From Streptomyces chartreusis NRRL 3882 (GTDB lineage: Bacteria > Actinomycetota > Actinomycetes > Streptomycetales > Streptomycetaceae): DNA of 64,000 bases. Every line of letters starts with the position of its first letter. Position 1 is the first letter of the stretch. Location of the stretch: assembly GCF_900236475.1 (NCBI RefSeq), contig NZ_LT963352.1, positions 62,001 to 126,000 of the forward strand, given 5' to 3'. A program made the translations under genes and the position numbers. The notes under the pieces were generated by a model that saw only the letters and a program-made list of their open reading frames with translations, was not told the origin of the DNA and did no database searches. Positions 63,419 to 64,000 of the stretch are shown one piece after another.

Positions 63419-64000
63419 CCTATCTCGTTGACACCGCCGTCCAGGACGGACCTCAGGTACACGCGCTGGTCATCGGGGTGGGCGGCTACCGGCACCTGCG
63501 CGGCGGCTCCGATCCTGTCCGGCACGACACCATCGTCACCCGCCAACTCACCTCCCCTCCCCTGTCCGCGCTGGCCTTCGCCCGCTGGGTCAGGGATGAA
63601 CTGCGCCACCCCGTGGCGGGACTCGGCAGTGTCGACGTGCTCCTGTCCCCGGGCGAGGCACCGGAGCCCGATGGGCGGTTACGTGAGGTCGAGGTGCCCT
63701 CGGCGGATGCGGTGCAGCGAGCCGTAGACCGGTGGGTGAGCCGCTGCGACAGCCACCCGTCCAACGTCGCCCTCTTCTACTTCAGCGGCCACGGCCTGGA
63801 CAACGGCAGCCCGTTGCTGCTGCTGGAGGACTTCGCGCGCAGCAGGAACCGGATCCTAGACGCCGCCGTCAACCTGGAAAGCTTCGTCCAGGGGATGCGA
63901 GCCTGTGGCGCGGGATACCAGTACTACTTCCTCGACTCCTGCCGGGAACGCACTGCCCGGCTGTCCAGCCTCCGGGACACGCACACACTGCCGCTGCTGG
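63415..64000 (+). CDS. Caspase-like (C14) peptidase, 3' end outside the window
   Basis: GTG 63415; the visible 195 residues form a caspase-fold domain. The first strand is VHALVIGVGGYRHLRGG, the catalytic His lies in VALFYFSGHGLDNGSPLLLL and the catalytic Cys in QYYFLDSCRERTARL. Bacterial caspase-like proteases often carry a C-terminal sensor or effector part, which would lie beyond the window. Such proteins are known in antiphage and programmed-death systems; its specific role here is not visible. Confidence 0.82.
   Translation, partial: MTYLVDTAVQDGPQVHALVIGVGGYRHLRGGSDPVRHDTIVTRQLTSPPLSALAFARWVRDELRHPVAGLGSVDVLLSPGEAPEPDGRLREVEVPSADAVQRAVDRWVSRCDSHPSNVALFYFSGHGLDNGSPLLLLEDFARSRNRILDAAVNLESFVQGMRACGAGYQYYFLDSCRERTARLSSLRDTHTLPLL

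Overview
The window is very GC-rich, gene-dense DNA with frequent GTG starts and 1-4 nt start/stop overlaps. The gene set (WhiB-type proteins, SMI1/KNR4, caspase- and NACHT-type proteins, type I-E CRISPR-Cas) points to a Streptomyces-like actinomycete. No rRNA, tRNA or core housekeeping gene is visible. Five insertion sequences, several truncated genes and many frameshifts suggest an accessory or defence region, for example a chromosome arm or a large plasmid.

Left part (1-9.7 kb): a partial SMI1/KNR4 gene, a frameshifted NucA/NucB-type nuclease, a small ankyrin protein, two adjacent IS5-family elements, a relic of a MuB-like ATPase, a large HTH-NACHT protein and a HEPN-like protein.

CRISPR region (10.3-26.5 kb): a complete type I-E interference set on the minus strand (cas3, cse1, cse2, cas7, cas5, cas6e). 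It is followed after 24 bp by a Mu/TniA-like DDE transposase and an AAA+ ATPase overlapping it by 4 nt. No cas1 or cas2 is present, and the transposition pair sits where they normally lie. Diverging from cas3 is a long, degenerate CRISPR array (about 50 repeats, period about 61 bp, 21056-26152). It holds a near-identical 142-bp sequence in opposite orientations, once inside its left part and once beyond its right end, an IS in a spacer with a clean TTA duplication, and fragments of helicase and replication-relaxation-like genes.

Middle part (26.9-45.5 kb): an IS701 element; two paralogous mini-operons (one-TM protein, WhiB domain fused to an ECF sigma factor, short acidic protein) in opposite orientations; two paralogous HEPN/zinc-ribbon proteins, one near each mini-operon; and between the mini-operons a Tn7-like module of TnsA-like, TnsB-like and TnsC-like proteins plus a TniQ protein carrying five tandem helicase-associated units. 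Truncated genes mark the module's right side, and a second truncated TniQ-like gene lies at 45.2 kb.

Right part (45.9-64 kb): a 13.7-kb co-directional cluster of a trypsin-like protease, a DUF6603-like protein and three large proteins I cannot name; a decayed IS3 element; a helicase fragment; and an alpha/beta-hydrolase translationally coupled to a caspase-like peptidase cut by the window end.

The two most notable systems are the type I-E operon joined to a Mu-like transposase/ATPase, and the Tn7-like element whose TniQ carries repeated helicase-associated domains. The WhiB-sigma fusions with linked HEPN proteins, and the protease/DUF6603 cluster, are the next candidates.
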